A DNA stretch of 8,142 bases from CAYYNP01 sp964472545 (lineage in GTDB: Bacteria > Planctomycetota > Planctomycetia > Pirellulales > Thermoguttaceae), in assembly GCA_964472545.1 (NCBI GenBank), contig CAYYNP010000385.1, forward strand, positions 1 through 8,142. The letters are read 5' to 3'. The notes under the pieces were generated by a model. That model saw only the letters and a program-made list of their open reading frames with translations, made no database searches and was not told where the DNA came from. The translations under genes and the position numbers were made by a program. This document shows, piece after piece, positions 6,397 through 8,142 of the stretch (its first letter is position 1; every line of letters starts with the position of its first letter).

Positions 6397-7266
6397 CTAC
6401 CGGTGCGAACCGCTCCCCCCGGTCCATTGCAGCCCCACAAACGTCATCAACACCGGGCTGCCGCTGTGGTCGTCGAGGAAGCTGCGGCCGGCGGAGGCGA
6501 GCATGGTCCAGTGATCGGTCAGTTCGTACTTCAACCCGCCGTTGAAGAAGGGGAAATCGGGCTCGGAGCCCGTCTCCCAGGCGACGCCGCCGACCTCGAA
6601 CAGCAGCTTCAGTCTCTCGCAGCTCTGCCACTCGGCGGCAACGCCGTAGATCCAACTGTGTTCGTCGGAGCCGTCGAAGACGACGTTGTAGCCGATCTCG
6701 CCGTAGATGAGGAGACTTTCATCGCAGAAATGCCGGCCGGCTTCCAACGGCAACAGCATCTCGGTGCGGCCGCCGCCGAGGCCGAGGCGTGCATTGCCGG
6801 TGGGCGTTAGCACTTGTGGATAGATCGACGCCATGAATCCCCGCTCGTCTTCCTCGAAGAAGCGGTACTTCCAGCCGAGTTCCAGATCGCCGACGCCCCA
6901 GCGGCCTTCGTCGTCTTCCGCATCGAGAAACACCAGCGGAAACTCGATCTTCCACTGGTCGTTTTCCAACAACCCATAGTTGATGTCGATCAGTGGCGTC
7001 TCCATCGAGAATTCGCCGCCGGCTTTCTCGACGCTGTGGGAGATGTTGATCTCCCACCCGCCACGGCCGGGAGTCTCTGGGTCGTCCGTCACCAGCGGCG
7101 GGCCCCCCAATACCGCCGGAATCAGCGACGAAAAGGCGATCATGACGGCCAATACGAACCAAGCCCTCAACCCCGCACGCCCCATGAGCATGCGCATGCG
7201 GCACGCGGAAACCACAGCGCAAGACCCTAGATTCCCCGCAAGCCGCATTACCGCTGTAATCATCAT
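6397..7266 (-). CDS. Outer-membrane beta-barrel protein of the 'transporter' / phenol-MetA-like family
   Basis: This 289-residue protein is predicted to sit in the outer membrane. A hydrophobic signal segment (33-53, LRAWFVLAVMIAFSSLIPAVL) leads into GGPPLVTDDPETPGRGGWEINI (54-75), the hallmark opening of a widespread barrel family annotated as 'transporter' or related to the putative MetA-pathway phenol-degradation domain. The rest is alternating short strands with aromatic ends, such as WKIEFPLVFL (105-114), GVGDLELGWKYRFF (124-137), GFMASIYPQVLTPTGNARLG (143-162), LLIYGEIGYNVVF (185-197) and PVLMTFVGLQWTG (271-283). I placed the start at ATG 7266 because AAGGAGG lies 6 nt upstream (7273-7279). 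This leaves a long n-region of about 30 residues with several Arg; internal Met codons at 24, 26 and 28 are alternatives without such a site. The cargo is unknown, and neighbouring genes do not identify it. Confidence 0.8.
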   Translation of the reverse strand: MMITAVMRLAGNLGSCAVVSACRMRMLMGRAGLRAWFVLAVMIAFSSLIPAVLGGPPLVTDDPETPGRGGWEINISHSVEKAGGEFSMETPLIDINYGLLENDQWKIEFPLVFLDAEDDEGRWGVGDLELGWKYRFFEEDERGFMASIYPQVLTPTGNARLGLGGGRTEMLLPLEAGRHFCDESLLIYGEIGYNVVFDGSDEHSWIYGVAAEWQSCERLKLLFEVGGVAWETGSEPDFPFFNGGLKYELTDHWTMLASAGRSFLDDHSGSPVLMTFVGLQWTGGSGSHR

Positions 7267-7639
7267 CAGATGCCTCCTTTCCGTGTTACGTATGGCACGG
7301 CCGAGGTCGTCATTCACGATCGTCCTCATTGGCTCTTCGACATTGAACAGGGCATTTCTACACGTTGCCCATGACATTGCCCAGCCGCTGCCGGGTTGGT
7401 GCGACCAGCACGGCAAGGTGCGATTCGCTTCAGGAACTGGAGATTCGCCGCAATCCGGTTTGCCGAAGAAACGGCTTCAAGACAAGCGAAACTCGACGCA
7501 GATGCCGTGGCGCCGACTCGCGAGGGAGCAACCGGATACTCTGTCTCTGAAGTCGAATAGCGATTTCAAGTCAATCGAGAGCTCCTCGTGTTCCATCAAA
7601 GGTCGAAGATTCGCTGCATCCGAGGCGCTTCGCCACGAC
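7267..7639. other. Gene-free stretch between barrel gene and IS66-type element
   Basis: Upstream of the barrel gene's ribosome site I see no coding sequence with a credible start. A plus-strand frame is open from before 7267 into the transposition gene, but it has no domain and runs antisense to the barrel gene, so I treat it as chance. The stretch should hold the barrel gene's promoter; no clear -35/-10 pair stands out. Its right end (7632-7639, GCCACGAC) is the expected 8-bp target site of the IS66-type element. Confidence 0.5.
7273..7279 (-). promoter_or_regulatory. Ribosome binding site that fixes the barrel gene start
   Basis: AAGGAGG on the minus strand, 6 nt before ATG 7266, is the best ribosome site in this part of the window. 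It argues for the 289-residue form, even though the signal peptide core begins only near residue 33. Confidence 0.7.
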
Positions 7640-7717
7640 GTAAGCGTCCGCCAGATCCATACTTGCCGGGTCGTGTATTCTCGAGTGCTGGAGCACGGCA
7701 CTCCCCGGAGACGCGTG

Positions 7718-8086
7718 ATGGGACGGCCATCGAGCGATCTGGACGACTATGTGGACTGGCAAGAGCGGCTTGAGAGTTACAAAGCGAGCGGCCTGGGGGT
7801 AGACGTCTTCTGTCTCCAGGAAGGGGTTTCTCGATCGACGTTCTATCGTTGGGTCGATCGGCTGAAGGATGGCGTACCGGAGCCGATGGTAGCGGAAAAG
7901 GCTGCTCGGGAGCGAACCGAATCGGGCCAGACGGTGTTCGTGCCGATCACGCTCAAGGCGTCTGCGGTGGAAATCGAACTGCCAAACGGGGGCATCGTGC
8001 GGCTGCCGCTTGGCGTCGGTCAGGTCGTGTTGGTGGAAGTCATCCGAGCCGTGGGTACGCTACGACCCTGGAAGGCATCCAAGTAA
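7718..8086 (+). CDS. tnpA: IS66-family accessory protein TnpA
   Basis: This 122-residue protein matches the first gene of IS66 elements, an accessory DNA-binding factor needed with TnpB alongside the DDE transposase. Residues 26-49 (LGVDVFCLQEGVSRSTFYRWVDRL) form a helix-turn-helix, with SRSTFYRW as the likely recognition helix. After a charged linker, residues 72-110 (TVFVPITLKASAVEIELPNGG then IVRLPLGVGQVVLVEVIRA) show the family's C-terminal pattern of a strand ending in LPNG followed by a short helix. The start is ATG at 7718 with GGAG 7 nt upstream (7707-7710). The last residues (ASK) and the TAA stop fall in the first unit of a 13-bp tandem array, so the natural C-terminus may have been altered. 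The neighbours tnpB and tnpC are not in the window. Confidence 0.8.
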   Translation: MGRPSSDLDDYVDWQERLESYKASGLGVDVFCLQEGVSRSTFYRWVDRLKDGVPEPMVAEKAARERTESGQTVFVPITLKASAVEIELPNGGIVRLPLGVGQVVLVEVIRAVGTLRPWKASK

Positions 8087-8142
8087 GGCATCCAAGTAAG
8101 GCATCCAAGTAAGGCATCCAAGTAAGGCATCCAAGTAAGGCA
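8074..8142. repeat. 13-bp tandem repeat, five full copies plus partial, cut by the window edge
   Basis: GGCATCCAAGTAA is repeated without change at 8074-8086, 8087-8099, 8100-8112, 8113-8125 and 8126-8138, then GGCA to the edge. The first unit contains the tnpA stop. Because 13 is not a multiple of three, successive TAA triplets fall in all three plus-strand frames. It may be a genuine slippage array or an assembly artefact at a contig end. Confidence 0.9.

Larger units (their letters stand above)
7640..8142 (+). mobile_element. IS66-family insertion sequence, left end only
   Basis: GTAAGCGTCCG at 7640-7650 matches the terminal sequence typical of IS66-family elements, whose ends start with GTAA, commonly GTAAGCG. 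An accessory tnpA-type gene begins 78 bp inside, the usual spacing. IS66 elements duplicate 8 bp on insertion, so GCCACGAC (7632-7639) should recur at the far end. The tnpB and transposase (tnpC) genes and the right end lie beyond the window. Confidence 0.7.

Noticed and set aside
6980..7717. Long open plus-strand frame leading into tnpA
   Set aside because: Its first part is antisense to the barrel gene, it crosses the IS terminal sequence, and the TnpA domain begins only at ATG 7718, which has its own ribosome site.

Overview
The window is GC-rich bacterial DNA. It holds five genes on the minus strand and one partial gene on the plus strand at the right edge. Strong Shine-Dalgarno sites, long Arg-rich signal peptides, a GH28 pectin-type hydrolase, a DUF1080-like secreted domain, an outer-membrane barrel of the 'GPPLVTDDPE' type and an IS66-type element together suggest a diderm environmental bacterium. 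Planctomycetota (Pirellulales-like) is my best guess, inferred from gene content only. The right edge stops inside a 13-bp tandem repeat, which is consistent with a contig end.

Layout from left to right. (1) 1-1143, minus: a secreted GH28 hydrolase that runs off the left edge. The catalytic Asp residues are kept, but the usual His and Arg positions differ. (2) 1144-1691: a gene-free stretch with a REP-like hairpin. (3) 1692-5040, minus: a three-gene Fe(III)-type ABC importer operon transcribed as lipoprotein binding protein, then fused 12-helix permease, then ATPase. The genes are 5 nt apart or overlap by 4 nt. (4) 5041-5256: an intergenic palindromic element with 27-bp inverted arms around 19-bp tandem repeats. 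(5) 5257-6006, minus: a secreted DUF1080/LamG-like protein with an Asp/Glu-rich tail. A good sigma70-like promoter candidate lies upstream, with a dyad over its -10. (6) 6397-7266, minus: an outer-membrane beta-barrel 'transporter' protein. (7) 7640 to the right edge: the left end of an IS66-family element (terminal GTAAGCG plus the accessory gene tnpA), ending in the 13-bp repeat.

How the genes work together: only the ABC operon is a clear functional unit. The binding protein captures a ligand in the periplasm and hands it to the permease, and the ATPase drives import. The binding protein lacks the Tyr-Tyr pair that FbpA uses for iron, so the substrate is uncertain. The GH28 hydrolase, the DUF1080-like protein and the barrel are all exported and would fit polysaccharide use at the envelope, but nothing in the sequence links them into one pathway. 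I see no defence system, CRISPR array, rRNA or tRNA. No obviously new multi-gene system is present; the palindromic element and the edge repeat are the most unusual structures.
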